From the NCBI GenBank assembly GCA_937899785.1, contig CALCCG010000153.1, positions 62,001 to 126,000 on the forward strand: a DNA stretch of 64,000 nt, given 5' to 3'. Position 1 is the first letter of the stretch. Every line of letters begins with the position of its first letter. The translations under genes and the position numbers were made by a program. The DNA comes from an uncultured Erythrobacter sp. GTDB lineage: Bacteria; Pseudomonadota; Alphaproteobacteria; Sphingomonadales; Sphingomonadaceae. Under the pieces are notes generated by a model that had not been told where the DNA came from, ran no database searches, and saw only the letters and a program-made list of their open reading frames with translations. This document shows, piece by piece, positions 43,170 through 52,138 of the stretch.

Positions 43170-44234
43170 ATGAAGACAGCTCTTGTAACAGGAGGCGGTA
43201 GCGGAATTGGCCGAGAGCTGGTGCGTTTGTTTGCGCGACAAGGCTATCAGATCGTGGTGTTCAGCCTCGTGCAGGACGAGTTGGATGCGCTCCAAACGGG
43301 ATTGGAACGCTCGCTGTGCCCGGAAAACATCCACCTCTTCCAAATGGACCTTTCCCAGCCCGATGCCGCCGCTCGCCTATTGGAAGTCTGCGAGGTCAAC
43401 GGGCTGGAAATCGATATATTGGTGAACAATGCTGGCTTTGCCCTGTGGGGTGAATGCGTGGAGCAGGACCCTAAAAAGCTCCGCTCAATGATGCAGCTCA
43501 ACATTGCGACCTTGACCGAGCTCAGTCAGCAACTTGGGCAGAAAATGAAAGCGCGAAAGGGTGGTAAAATCTTGAATATTGGCTCGACGCTTGGCGTTTC
43601 TCCGGTCCCGGTGGCCGCCGCGTATGGCGCGACCAAAGCTTACGTGAATTCGTTCAGTGTCGCGCTTTCGCTAGAACTTGCGCCTTACGGCGTACAGGTT
43701 TCGGTGGTCGAACCATTTCTTACGAACACGAACTTCCTCAACTATTCGCTACAAAACTCACCCACCAAGCTTGATGCGCAGCGCAAAGACGAAAGCATCG
43801 CGCAAGCGAACAAGCTAGCGCATTCTCCTGAAAGGGTGGCTCAGGACGCGTACCAAGGCCTTATGACGGGGAAAACGATCATCATGCCGGGACCATTAAT
43901 CCGGCTGATTTTTTTGGTTCAACCGGGTAAGATCGCAAAAGTCGGTTGCAAGGACATTCTACAAATTCTTTGGGAAAGACTATCTATAAATCAGCTCGTT
44001 GAAGCCCGCGGAAGTCCGCAACTAAGTCGTTGGCAGATGATCTGCTTACAGACGTCGTTGACAAAACCAGCCTCAACGCCCCGCGTTGAAAATGTAACTC
44101 TCGCCCGATTGGGCGTCCAAGCGTTGATCACTTTCAAAAAACTACCGCCAACTCGCGGTACAACCGCAAGAAGCTCGATTATCAGCGGAGTCAGCGACAG
44201 CGTAAAGGCCAGCAAGGTGAAATTCTATTCTTGA
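43170..44234 (+). CDS. SDR with an unusual C-terminal extension
   Basis: A 354-residue frame whose first 265 residues form a classical SDR: TGGGSGIGRE, NNAGFALWG and YGATK near 155, and an SDR tail like PGPLIRLIFLVQPGK. From about residue 280 the sequence no longer resembles the family and shows weaker codon bias. Other frames in the same stretch hold alternative open sequence, which suggests that a former stop was lost and translation now reads into spacer DNA. The frame ends 13 bases before the tRNA-Ser 3' end, at the edge of the catabolic island. The SDR core is confident; the tail is not. Confidence 0.75.
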   Translation: MKTALVTGGGSGIGRELVRLFARQGYQIVVFSLVQDELDALQTGLERSLCPENIHLFQMDLSQPDAAARLLEVCEVNGLEIDILVNNAGFALWGECVEQDPKKLRSMMQLNIATLTELSQQLGQKMKARKGGKILNIGSTLGVSPVPVAAAYGATKAYVNSFSVALSLELAPYGVQVSVVEPFLTNTNFLNYSLQNSPTKLDAQRKDESIAQANKLAHSPERVAQDAYQGLMTGKTIIMPGPLIRLIFLVQPGKIAKVGCKDILQILWERLSINQLVEARGSPQLSRWQMICLQTSLTKPASTPRVENVTLARLGVQALITFKKLPPTRGTTARSSIISGVSDSVKASKVKFYS

Positions 44235-44247
44235 TCGTCCAAGAAAG

Positions 44248-44337
44248 TGGCGGAGAGACAGGGATTCGAACCCTGGGTACTCGTGAGAGCACAACGGTTT
44301 TCGAGACCGCCCCGTTCGACCACTCCGGCATCTCTCC
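44248..44337 (-). tRNA. tRNA-Ser (anticodon CGA)
   Basis: The minus strand gives a complete class II tRNA. The 5' GGAGAGA pairs with TCTCTCC, the D arm contains GGTCGAACGGGG, and the anticodon loop CTCGAAA gives CGA for UCG codons. There is a long variable arm and the T loop GGTTCGAATCC. The discriminator is G, and CCA is encoded (44250-44248). It lies between the catabolic island and core genes. Confidence 0.95.
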
Positions 44338-44555
44338 GCAAGCCCTAAGGCTGAATAGCGCCCTTTCAAGGAGTTTGGACGTTGGGTCTCCTTTTGGGCA
44401 GCGCGCCGGTTAGCGCAGCCCCTTCCCCTTGCCAAGCCCCCAGTGCGCGCAAAGTGCACGCAATGTTGCTCTTAGGTCGCAAAAGGCGTGCATATCTTGG
44501 CCCGACCATAGGTTGCGACTTGTTTTGCGGGTGCGAAGGTCCATATTCTCAAGCT

Positions 44556-44936
44556 ATGGAACGCGCCGAATTCTTCTCCAGTCACGCAGGGCGCACGATC
44601 AACGCCCCGCGCCAGATCCGCAGCCGCTTTGGTATTGGTGATGTTGTCCGCCACCGCCTTTTCGACTTTCGCGGCGTCGTCTTTGATATCGACCCGGTCT
44701 TCGCCAACAGCGAGGAGTGGTATGAATCGATCCCCGAAGACATCCGCCCCAATCGCGACCAGCCGTTCTACCACCTCCTCGCCGAAAACGAGGAATCGAG
44801 CTACGTCGCCTATGTCAGCCAGCAGAACCTCGTGATTGACGGCGAAGGCGGCCCGGTGGACCACCCGACCCTGCCCCAGCTGTTCGAACAGTTTCGCGAC
44901 GGGCGCTACCAGATGCGCCGCTCGCTGACCCACTGA
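44556..44936 (+). CDS. hspQ: HspQ (YccV-like) hemimethylated-DNA-binding/heat-shock protein
   Basis: A 126-residue protein with the HspQ core: RFGIGDVVRHRLFDFRGVVF, DIDPVFANSEEWYESIPEDI, PFYHLLAENEESSYVAYVSQ, and QNLVIDGEGGPVDHPTL. In enterobacteria it influences DnaA stability and acts as a Lon specificity factor. ATG at 44556 is chosen by family length; the frame is open upstream for 58 codons without homology. No clear ribosome site is seen, so the start is less certain than the identity. The space 44338-44555 before it holds no other gene. Confidence 0.87.
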   Translation: MERAEFFSSHAGRTINAPRQIRSRFGIGDVVRHRLFDFRGVVFDIDPVFANSEEWYESIPEDIRPNRDQPFYHLLAENEESSYVAYVSQQNLVIDGEGGPVDHPTLPQLFEQFRDGRYQMRRSLTH

Positions 44937-45073
44937 TCCGGCTCTCCATCGCCGGTCGTCGCTCAAGCGCGCCCGCGCGAGGTTGGTCCTGCGTACGCCA
45001 CGCCCGCTGCGAAAGTCGCCCCAGGCAACCAATTTAGGAAAGGTCTAAAGACTTGGGCTAAAGTCGACCCGAC

Positions 45074-45976
45074 TCAACTCTTCAACTTCCACCCACTCTT
45101 GAGCAGCGCATACACCCCCAGCGCGATCGCCGCGTTGAACACCCCGATCCCCACGCCTGCGACCATGACCGCGCTGGCATCGCCCATATCGCTCTGGCCC
45201 AAAAAGCCGTACCGAAAGCCGGAAATCACGTAGAAAAACGGGTTCGCGCGGCTCACCGCTTGAAACGCGGGCGCCAGGTTCTCGATCGTGTAGAACGTGC
45301 CCGATAGAAGCGAGAGCGGCGCGATCACGAAGTTGGTTATGGCCGCGTTGTGATCGAACTTCTCCGCCCAAACCGACGTCGCCAGTCCGAGCAAAGCCAG
45401 CATCACCGCACCCATCAGGCCAAACCACACAACCGCCCATAGATGCGCAATTCCCAACGACACCCCCGGCCACAACGCCATCGCCAAGGCGACCGTGCAT
45501 CCAACGGCAATCGCCCGGGTAACGGCCGCGGCGATGATCCCGCCCATCATCTCGCCCGGCGATAGTGGCGGCATCAGCAGGTCGATAATCGTCCCCTGAA
45601 TCTTGCCCGAGAGCAACGAGAAGGAGGAATTGGCAAAGGCATTCTGCATCATTCCCATCACGATCAAGCCTGGGGCAACGAAGCTGGCAAACGGCACACC
45701 CAGCACTTCGCGCCCTCCCCGGCCTAAAGCGACGGTGAAAATCACCAAAAACAACAGAGTTGTTACCGCTGGAGCCCAAATCGTCTGCGTCTGCACCTTG
45801 AGAAACCGCCGAACCTCCTTCATATAGAGTGACCAAAGACCGATCCGGTTCACTCCCACGATCTGCGGGACCCCTCGCGGGGTAAACCCACCCTTGGGCG
45901 CGGAGGCTCGTTGAGAAGGTTTGCCGGTTTCGACGACCGGGTCTTTGACAGTAGGATCGGAAGCTTGCTTAGCCAT
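45074..45976 (-). CDS. ABC-2 type transporter permease
   Basis: A 300-residue inner-membrane protein. After a cytoplasmic N-terminus of about 45 residues come six hydrophobic segments, starting with IWAPAVTTLLFLVIFTVALG. LLSGTFYTIENLAPAFQAVS and NPFFYVISGFRYGFLG are typical of ABC-2 export permeases. The cognate ATPase is not adjacent. It may export a polysaccharide or drug-like compound. Convergent with hspQ. Confidence 0.85.
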   Translation of the reverse strand: MAKQASDPTVKDPVVETGKPSQRASAPKGGFTPRGVPQIVGVNRIGLWSLYMKEVRRFLKVQTQTIWAPAVTTLLFLVIFTVALGRGGREVLGVPFASFVAPGLIVMGMMQNAFANSSFSLLSGKIQGTIIDLLMPPLSPGEMMGGIIAAAVTRAIAVGCTVALAMALWPGVSLGIAHLWAVVWFGLMGAVMLALLGLATSVWAEKFDHNAAITNFVIAPLSLLSGTFYTIENLAPAFQAVSRANPFFYVISGFRYGFLGQSDMGDASAVMVAGVGIGVFNAAIALGVYALLKSGWKLKS

Positions 45977-46059
45977 GGCACGTTCGCCTAGGCGAGCGAG
46001 ACAGGACAGACAAGGCGTTCAGGGCGACTCTCCTGCGCGCATGAGACGAAAGTGACAGT

Positions 46060-46770
46060 ATGAGCTGGACGGACGAGCGCATCGCAACGCTCAAGAAGAT
46101 GTGGGAAGGCGGCGCCACAGCGAGCCAGATCGCTGAGGAACTGGGTGGCGTGAGCCGCAACGCTGTGATCGGCAAGGCGCACAGGCTTGGGCTCAAGTCT
46201 CGCCCCTCTCCGGTCAAGGCGAATGAGAAGAAGAAGGCCGCTAAGAAGGCGGCGTCCAAATCCTCCGCGTCGACCAAGAAGGCGGCCGAAAGCGCGGCCA
46301 AGCCGGTGGCCAAGCCCGCTGCTAAGCCCGCCGCGAAAGCGGACACGCCTGCTGCGAACACCGCCGGGCATGCCAAGGCCGCCAACACGCCCGCGACGCC
46401 TTCGCAGCCTATGCCCAATCCGAGCTCCGATTTGCCTAAGATCGTCTCGGTCGGCCCAGGCGGTTTCCTGCGTCAGGGTCCCGGCGATCAGCAAGCGCCC
46501 ATCCCACCCGCGCCACCGCGTCGCCTTGTCCCGGCCAAGCCCAGCCCCGAGATCGCCGACAAGACGAGTCTCCTGGATCTGTCCGACAAGGTCTGCCGCT
46601 GGCCGATGGGCCATCCGGGTGAGCCCGACTTCCACTTTTGCGGCAAACCCGTGAACCCGGGCTTCCCCTATTGCGTCGAGCATTGCGGCCGGGCCTATCA
46701 AGCGCAGCTGCCCCGCGGCGCGCGACGTCCCCCGCCTCCGTTGCCCTTTGGGGGACCCAGAGTGCGCTAG
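46060..46770 (+). CDS. gcrA: GcrA cell-cycle regulator
   Basis: A 236-residue protein. The N-terminal DNA-binding part is MSWTDERIATLKKMWEGG ... ASQIAEELGG ... SRNAVIGKAHRLGL, diagnostic for GcrA. A long Lys/Ala/Pro-rich linker (about 55-125) follows, and then a C-terminal CRWPMGHPGEPDFHFCG region with Cys/His residues that interacts with sigma70. GcrA binds methylated GANTC sites together with RNA polymerase in alphaproteobacteria. One GANTC (GACTC) lies at 46026-46030, shortly before the start. Confidence 0.93.
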   Translation: MSWTDERIATLKKMWEGGATASQIAEELGGVSRNAVIGKAHRLGLKSRPSPVKANEKKKAAKKAASKSSASTKKAAESAAKPVAKPAAKPAAKADTPAANTAGHAKAANTPATPSQPMPNPSSDLPKIVSVGPGGFLRQGPGDQQAPIPPAPPRRLVPAKPSPEIADKTSLLDLSDKVCRWPMGHPGEPDFHFCGKPVNPGFPYCVEHCGRAYQAQLPRGARRPPPPLPFGGPRVR

Positions 46771-46904
46771 GACGCGCGCCGAGACTCGTGCCAAAGCGTG
46801 CGCCGAGGCGCGAGCGCCCTTTGTCGATTCGCTTGAACCCCGTCCGCATCGCGGCGCGAGCTCACGCGTGTTGGAGACACAGGTTGCACAGCACAAGAAC
46901 GCAA

Positions 46905-46963
46905 AACACACCCACCCATGCCCAGCGTCTTCACCAGGCGAATGGGCGTGGGAGAAGTGTGTT
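46905..46963 (+). other. Long imperfect hairpin between gcrA and the DUF1993 gene
   Basis: AACACAC (46905-46911) pairs with GTGTGTT (46957-46963). Within it, CCAC...GCCC pairs with GGGCGTGG. The structure spans 59 bases in a 279-base spacer lacking a gene. Neither end has a T-run. It may be a small RNA or a leader structure. Confidence 0.3.
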
Positions 46964-47049
46964 CAAGAGACGCAAAGGGGCGCATAAGCCTGTTGTGCCC
47001 AGCAAAAGCCGAGTAGAAAGCGCAATTCGCGTCGAAACGGGAGAGATCC

Positions 47050-47577
47050 ATGCCGCTAACACTGCACGAAGCCTTCGTCCCCAGCGCTCATCAGATCGTT
47101 GGCGGCGTGCGCGCGCTGATCGACACCGCGGAAGACTTTGCCGTCGAAAACGGGATGGAGGACGCAGAGCTGCTCGACGCCGCCTTGGCGAGCGACATGT
47201 GGTCCTTACCGTGGCATGTGCGCGCGTGCTGGGTGCACACAAAGCTCGCGCTCGACCTTGTGCCCACCGGCGAATTCAGCCCCGACTTCACCGAGATCCC
47301 AGACAATTGGGACGCGATGCGCGCGATGGCGGATGAAGCGCTCGCCGCTCTCGACGCAGCCGACGCCAACGCGCTGGAAACCCTTGCCGAGAGCGAGGTC
47401 CATTTTGTGCTAGGCGGCACGCGCCGAATGTCGTTCACGGTGAGCAACTTTCTGTTGAGCTTTTCGCAGCCCAATTTCTATTTTCACGCGACTACCTTCT
47501 ACGACATTTTGCGCATGAAAAACGTTCCGCTGGGCAAACGCGCCTTCCTCCACACGCCGCGCATCCTTCGGAGCTAA
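47050..47577 (+). CDS. DUF1993 family protein
   Basis: A 175-residue helical protein of the DUF1993 (DinB-like) family, seen in AHQIVGGVRALIDTAEDFA, FTVSNFLLSFSQPNFYFHAT, and TFYDILRMKNVPLGKRAFL. The function is unknown. GGGAGAG precedes the ATG. The outer-membrane DUF481 gene follows after seven bases. Confidence 0.85.
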   Translation: MPLTLHEAFVPSAHQIVGGVRALIDTAEDFAVENGMEDAELLDAALASDMWSLPWHVRACWVHTKLALDLVPTGEFSPDFTEIPDNWDAMRAMADEALAALDAADANALETLAESEVHFVLGGTRRMSFTVSNFLLSFSQPNFYFHATTFYDILRMKNVPLGKRAFLHTPRILRS

Positions 47578-47584
47578 AACACGC

Positions 47585-48502
47585 ATGATCAGGACCACTC
47601 TCGCCGCCGCCGCTCTGGTTACGCTCGCTTCTCCGACGGTCGCCTTGGCTGATATTCCCGATCCCGTGCGCGCCATGATTGAAGCGGCCATCGAGACCGG
47701 GGACGAGGAAAAAGTGCGCACGGTGATCGATCTTGCCAAAACCACCAATCCCGATGACGTCGCGCAACTTGATGCCCTTCTGGCAAGCTTCGAGCGCGAT
47801 CTTGCGCTCGCCAAGGCGGCTGAGGAAGCCGCGGCGCAGAAGGAGATTCGCTCAGCAGGCTTCTTTGACAACTGGACCGGTCAGGGCGAACTTGGAGCGT
47901 TCACGTCGACCGGCAACGCCGAAAACACCGGGATCACAGCGAGCCTCAACCTAACAAGAGAAGGCATCAATTGGCGCCATAAGCTTTCGGGACGGGCGGA
48001 CTATCAAGAGACCGATGGAGTGGCCACGCGCGAACAATTTCTCGCCGCGTATGAGCCCAATCTGAAAATCACCGACCGGCTGTTCGCCTACGCTTTGGCG
48101 CAGTATGAACGCGACCGGTTTCAGGGCTTCTCCGCGCGCTACTCAGCCTCCGGTGGATTGGGCTATGACGTGCTGACCGATGGTCCGACGCTTTCCGTCA
48201 AGGCCGGTCCCGCCTGGCGACGCACCGAACTGACCACCGGAGCGAGCACCAGCAATCTGGCAGGTCTGGCCGCGCTCGATTTCGACTGGGCGATTTCGGA
48301 CAGCTTGTCGTTCACTCAGGACGCCAGCGCGCTGGTGCAGAGCGGTTCGAGCACGTTCATTTCGGACACCGGCTTTCAAGCGGCCATTTCCGATGCGCTG
48401 TCTGTCCGGTTGTCCTACACGCTGGAACACGACACCGATCCTCCGCTTGGCGCGGTGAAGACCGACACGCTGAGCCGGATCACGATCCTTTACGACTTCT
48501 GA
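47585..48502 (+). CDS. DUF481 outer-membrane barrel protein
   Basis: A 305-residue exported protein. The signal peptide ends VALA-DI. A helical segment (about 24-95) rich in Ala and Glu follows. From about 95 it is a DUF481/YdiY-like beta-barrel with GELGAFTSTGNAENTGITAS, WRHKLSGRADYQ and GLGYDVLTDGP. The last residues DTLSRITILYDF end in Phe, as expected for barrel assembly. Its role is unknown. Confidence 0.87.
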   Translation: MIRTTLAAAALVTLASPTVALADIPDPVRAMIEAAIETGDEEKVRTVIDLAKTTNPDDVAQLDALLASFERDLALAKAAEEAAAQKEIRSAGFFDNWTGQGELGAFTSTGNAENTGITASLNLTREGINWRHKLSGRADYQETDGVATREQFLAAYEPNLKITDRLFAYALAQYERDRFQGFSARYSASGGLGYDVLTDGPTLSVKAGPAWRRTELTTGASTSNLAGLAALDFDWAISDSLSFTQDASALVQSGSSTFISDTGFQAAISDALSVRLSYTLEHDTDPPLGAVKTDTLSRITILYDF

Positions 48503-48507
48503 TTTTG

Positions 48508-48525
48508 CGTGAGCTATTGCTCACG
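48508..48525. terminator. Short hairpin after the DUF481 gene
   Basis: CGTGAGC-TATT-GCTCACG is a perfect 7-bp stem with a 4-base loop five bases after the DUF481 stop and before the convergent methyltransferase-like gene. It has no T-run after it on either strand. Possible terminator. Confidence 0.4.
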
Positions 48526-48551
48526 GCCAGGCCACCCGCGCCCTCCACCCT

Positions 48552-49223
48552 TCAAACAGACGCTAACCAGATCGTGTGGCGCGGACCCTTATGGTTGGGA
48601 CGCGCGCGCACTTCACGGGCCTCCACAGCGAAGCCGGCGTCCTTGAGGCGGCGCGTGAAGGCGGGATCGGGTGCGGCGGACCACACAGCGAGGATACCAC
48701 CCGGCCGCAAGGCGTCGCGCGCCTTGGCCAGGCCCGTGCGGGTGTAGAGTCGGTCATTGTCCGCGCGCACAACGCCATCAGGGCCATTGTCGACATCAAG
48801 CAAGATCGCATCATAGCGTTCGCCCTGCCCTGCCTCCTCAATCACATCCGCGACATCGCGCAGCACCACCGTGCCGCGCGGATCATCCAGCGTGTCCCCG
48901 GACAGCGCTGATAGAGGCCCGCGCGCCCAATCGAGGATTTCGGACACGATCTCCGCCACGCTCACCCGCCCCTTGGCCGGCATCTGAGCAAGCGCGGCGC
49001 GATAGGTGAAGCCCATGCCATAACCGCCAATCAGCACGCGCGGCGCGGGCGTATCGAGTTGTTCGATCGTCAGGCGTGCGAGTTGCTCTTCGGAGAACTG
49101 CATGCGCGTTCCCATCAGCTCCTCGCGCCCAAGCATGATGATAAAGTCGCGCCCATGGCTCACCAGCGTCAGCGTGTCTCCACCGGGGATTTTCGCGGTG
49201 TCCAGAGTTTTGCGCTCGAGCAT
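48552..49223 (-). CDS. Spermidine-synthase-like methyltransferase-fold protein
   Basis: A 223-residue Rossmann protein of the spermidine-synthase-like group. APRVLIGGYGMGFTYRAAL is the nucleotide-binding loop, VAEIVSEILDWARG the acidic strand end, and YDAILLDVDNGPDGVVRAD the catalytic Asp strand. It lacks the N-terminal beta domain of true spermidine synthases. It may transfer aminopropyl or methyl groups or be an orphan of the fold. Confidence 0.8.
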   Translation of the reverse strand: MLERKTLDTAKIPGGDTLTLVSHGRDFIIMLGREELMGTRMQFSEEQLARLTIEQLDTPAPRVLIGGYGMGFTYRAALAQMPAKGRVSVAEIVSEILDWARGPLSALSGDTLDDPRGTVVLRDVADVIEEAGQGERYDAILLDVDNGPDGVVRADNDRLYTRTGLAKARDALRPGGILAVWSAAPDPAFTRRLKDAGFAVEAREVRARPNHKGPRHTIWLASV

Positions 49224-49256
49224 GGTTGGCGGGTCTGATCAGGAGGGGCTGAATAG

Positions 49257-49286
49257 GAAAAGGGCCGCGAGTTTCCTCGCGACCCT
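49257..49286 (-). terminator. Rho-independent terminator of pnp
   Basis: On the minus strand AGGGTCGCGAG-GAAA-CTCGCGGCCCT forms an 11-bp stem with one mismatch or wobble and a GAAA tetraloop, followed by TTT. It stands 27 bases after the pnp stop. Confidence 0.9.
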
Positions 49287-49312
49287 CTTCGATTGATGTG
49301 CCTAAGCGGCGC

Positions 49313-51628
49313 TTAGTCCTTCAGGAAGTCTGGCATCGCGGCGGGGCCGTCATTGCCGCCACCGCTATCGCCGCCATCACGGCCACCACGATCGCGCCCG
49401 CGACCGCCACGGCCACCGCGACGATCGCCGCCCCGATCTCCTCTGGGGCCACCGCCACGACCACCACGGTCGCCGCGATCACCGCGCGGTTCGCGCGGCG
49501 GGCGGGTGTCTTCGAGCTCTTCACCGGTTTCCTGGTCAACCACGCGCATCGACAGGCGGACCTTGCCGCGATTGTCGATCTCGAGGACCTTGACCTTCAC
49601 CTCCTGGCCTTCGGAGACAACGTCGGTCGGCTTCTCAACACGCTCATTCTTCATTTCGGAGACGTGGACGAGGCCGTCCTTGCCGCCCATGAAGTTCACG
49701 AACGCGCCAAAATCGACGATGTTGACGACCTTGCCGGTGTAGATCTTGCCGACTTCGGCCTCTTCGACGATGCCTTCGATCCACTTCTTCGCGGCTTCGA
49801 TTTCATCGAGGTTCGATGACGAGATCTTGATCGTGCCTTCATCGTCAATATCGACCTTGGCGCCGGTTTCCGCAACGATCTCGCGAATGACCTTGCCGCC
49901 CGTGCCGATAACGTCGCGGATTTTGGCTTTGTCGATCTGCATCGTCTCGATACGCGGAGCGTGCTTGGAAACCTCGGTGCGCGCGCCGGTCAGCGCCTTG
50001 GCCATTTCACCCAGGATGTGCGCGCGGCCGGCCTTCGCCTGCTCGAGCGCCTTTTCCATGATTTCCTTGGTGATGCCAGCAACCTTGATGTCCATCTGGA
50101 GCGACGTGATGCCCTCTTCGGAACCGGCCACCTTGAAGTCCATGTCGCCCAGGTGATCTTCGTCACCCAGAATGTCAGAGAGAACCGCGAAGGACTCGCC
50201 TTCAAGGATAAGGCCCATGGCGATGCCCGAAACCGGACGCGCCAGCGGAACACCCGCGTCCATCATGGACAGCGCACCGCCGCAGACCGTGGCCATCGAG
50301 GACGAGCCGTTCGACTCGGTGATGTCCGACAGAACACGGATTGTGTACGGGAAGTCTTCAACCGTCGGCAGAACCGGACGAAGCGCGCGGAAGGCGAGCT
50401 TACCATGGCCGGTTTCGCGGCGGCTGGTGAAGCCGAAGCGGCCCACTTCGCCGACCGAATAGGGCGGGAAGTTATAGTGCAGCATGAAATTGCTGTAGCT
50501 AAGCCCTTCCAGACCATCGATCATCTGCTCGGCGTCCTTGGTGCCCAAAGTCGTGGTGCAGATCGCCTGCGTTTCTCCGCGCGTGAACAGCGCCGAACCG
50601 TGCGTGCGCGGCAACAGGCCGACCATGGCTTCGATCGGGCGAACCTGATCGAGCTTACGCCCATCGATGCGGGTGCCGTCCTTGAGGATCGAGCCACGAA
50701 CGATGTCGCTTTCGAGCTTCTTCACCAGCTTCAGCGTGCCAAGATATTCAGCCGGATCGCTTTCCGCGAGGTCAGCAAAGGCTTCACGCGCCTTTTCGCG
50801 CGCCGCGTTCACCGCGTCCTGACGCTCTGACTTGTTGGTGAGCTTGTAAGCCGCTTCGAGATCAGCGCCGATAGCGCCGCGCAGGCGGTCCATCTTGGCA
50901 CTCTTGTCTTCGACCGGATCGAGCGCCCAGGGATCCTTGGCAGCTTGTTCAGCCAGATCGATGATCGCGCCGATGACCTTGCGGCTCTCTTCGTGGGCGA
51001 ACATGACAGCGCCGAGCATTTCGTCTTCGGTCAGCTCTTTCGCTTCGGATTCGACCATCATCACGGCGTCTTGCGTTGCGGCGACAACTAGGTCGAGACG
51101 GCCCTCATCGCCCAGAGCGTCAGCGACGGTCGGGTTGAGGACGTATTCACCGCCGGTGGTGAAGCCGACACGAGCCGCACCAATCGGGCCCATGAAAGGA
51201 ACGCCCGAAATCGTCAGTGCGGCCGAAGCGGCGATCATCGCGACAATGTCAGGCTCGGTTTCGCCATCATAGGACAGGACCTGGCAGATGACGTTGATTT
51301 CGTTGTAGAAACCTTCGGGAAAGAGCGGGCGGCACGGACGGTCGATCAAACGCGAGGTCAGCGTTTCCTTTTCCGTCGCGCGGCCTTCGCGCTTGAAGAA
51401 GCCACCCGGGATACGGCCGGCGGCTGAGAATTTTTCCTGGTAGTGAACGGTCAGTGGGAAGAAGTCTTGGCCTTCCTTGACGCTCTTGGCGGCGGTCACA
51501 GCGCATAGCACCACGGTCTCGCCATAAGTAGCCAGCACTGCGCCGTCGGCTTGACGGGCAATACGGCCGGTTTCCAGAGTGAGGGTCTTTCCGCCCCACT
51601 CCAGCGATACGGTTTTCGTGTCGAACAT
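49313..51628 (-). CDS. pnp: Polyribonucleotide nucleotidyltransferase (PNPase)
   Basis: A 771-residue phosphorolytic exoribonuclease. Two RNase PH domains (about 1-210 and 310-540) contain [20 protein letters not shown] and the catalytic-region [23 protein letters not shown] domain (about 550-615) and an S1 domain (about 618-690) follow. The C-terminus is extended by Arg/Gly/Asp repeats and ends MPDFLKD, as in many sphingomonads. It follows rpsO, the classical order, with a 228-base spacer. AAGGAAA precedes the ATG. It likely joins RNase E in the degradosome. Confidence 0.97.
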   Translation of the reverse strand: MFDTKTVSLEWGGKTLTLETGRIARQADGAVLATYGETVVLCAVTAAKSVKEGQDFFPLTVHYQEKFSAAGRIPGGFFKREGRATEKETLTSRLIDRPCRPLFPEGFYNEINVICQVLSYDGETEPDIVAMIAASAALTISGVPFMGPIGAARVGFTTGGEYVLNPTVADALGDEGRLDLVVAATQDAVMMVESEAKELTEDEMLGAVMFAHEESRKVIGAIIDLAEQAAKDPWALDPVEDKSAKMDRLRGAIGADLEAAYKLTNKSERQDAVNAAREKAREAFADLAESDPAEYLGTLKLVKKLESDIVRGSILKDGTRIDGRKLDQVRPIEAMVGLLPRTHGSALFTRGETQAICTTTLGTKDAEQMIDGLEGLSYSNFMLHYNFPPYSVGEVGRFGFTSRRETGHGKLAFRALRPVLPTVEDFPYTIRVLSDITESNGSSSMATVCGGALSMMDAGVPLARPVSGIAMGLILEGESFAVLSDILGDEDHLGDMDFKVAGSEEGITSLQMDIKVAGITKEIMEKALEQAKAGRAHILGEMAKALTGARTEVSKHAPRIETMQIDKAKIRDVIGTGGKVIREIVAETGAKVDIDDEGTIKISSSNLDEIEAAKKWIEGIVEEAEVGKIYTGKVVNIVDFGAFVNFMGGKDGLVHVSEMKNERVEKPTDVVSEGQEVKVKVLEIDNRGKVRLSMRVVDQETGEELEDTRPPREPRGDRGDRGGRGGGPRGDRGGDRRGGRGGRGRDRGGRDGGDSGGGNDGPAAMPDFLKD

Positions 51629-51819
51629 GAATTTTCCTTTTGAACCCGCACGGCCTTATTGCGCGGCGGGGCCTACAATTTCCGGGTGTGCCGTCCCGGT
51701 CCGGTCTGGGGCGTGGTTTTCGAAAGCCCCAAGGCTAGGCCGCCGAATTGCAGCCTGTGCCCCTATGTACAGGAAGAGCGGGCAGGCGTTGATCGCCCCC
51801 GTAAAATCCCTCCCCTTTG

Positions 51820-51848
51820 CAAGAAGCGGCCCCAATTGGGACCGCCTC
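51820..51848 (-). terminator. Hairpin between rpsO and pnp
   Basis: On the minus strand GCGGTCCC-AATT-GGGGCCGC (one G:T pair) lies a few bases after the rpsO stop, followed by TTCTT. It is a partial terminator or processing site; rpsO-pnp readthrough with RNase III processing is known in other bacteria. Confidence 0.6.
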
Positions 51849-51856
51849 TCAAATTC

Positions 51857-52126
51857 TTACTTACGCAGACCCAGTTTCTGGATCAGGGCGTTGTAGCGCT
51901 CGACGTCTTTTTTCTTGAGATAGGCGAGCAGATTGCGGCGCTTGTTGACCATCATGAGGAGGCCGCGACGCGAGTGGTTGTCCTTGTGATTGGCCTTGAA
52001 GTGCTCGGTGAGGTTGCGAATACGCTCGGTGAGGATCGCGACCTGGACTTCCGGCGAACCGGTGTCGCCCTTGGCTTGGGCGTTGTCTTTGATGATTTCT
52101 TGCTTGCGTTCGGCGGATACCGACAT
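51857..52126 (-). CDS. rpsO: 30S ribosomal protein S15
   Basis: An 89-residue protein with the complete S15 signature: [40 protein letters not shown], and [20 protein letters not shown]. It binds 16S rRNA early in assembly. It lies 12 bases after truB in the usual truB-rpsO-pnp order. Confidence 0.97.
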   Translation of the reverse strand: MSVSAERKQEIIKDNAQAKGDTGSPEVQVAILTERIRNLTEHFKANHKDNHSRRGLLMMVNKRRNLLAYLKKKDVERYNALIQKLGLRK

Positions 52127-52138
52127 GTCTTTTCTCTC

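Noticed and set aside
44248-44337. Possible attachment-site duplication of the tRNA-Ser 3' end
   Set aside because: No second copy of the T-arm and acceptor segment was seen at the left end of the island within this window.
49321-49539. Ala/Val-rich frame of 72 codons on the minus strand inside pnp
   Set aside because: It is an alternate frame of the Arg/Gly-rich PNPase C-terminus and a product of the repetitive codons.
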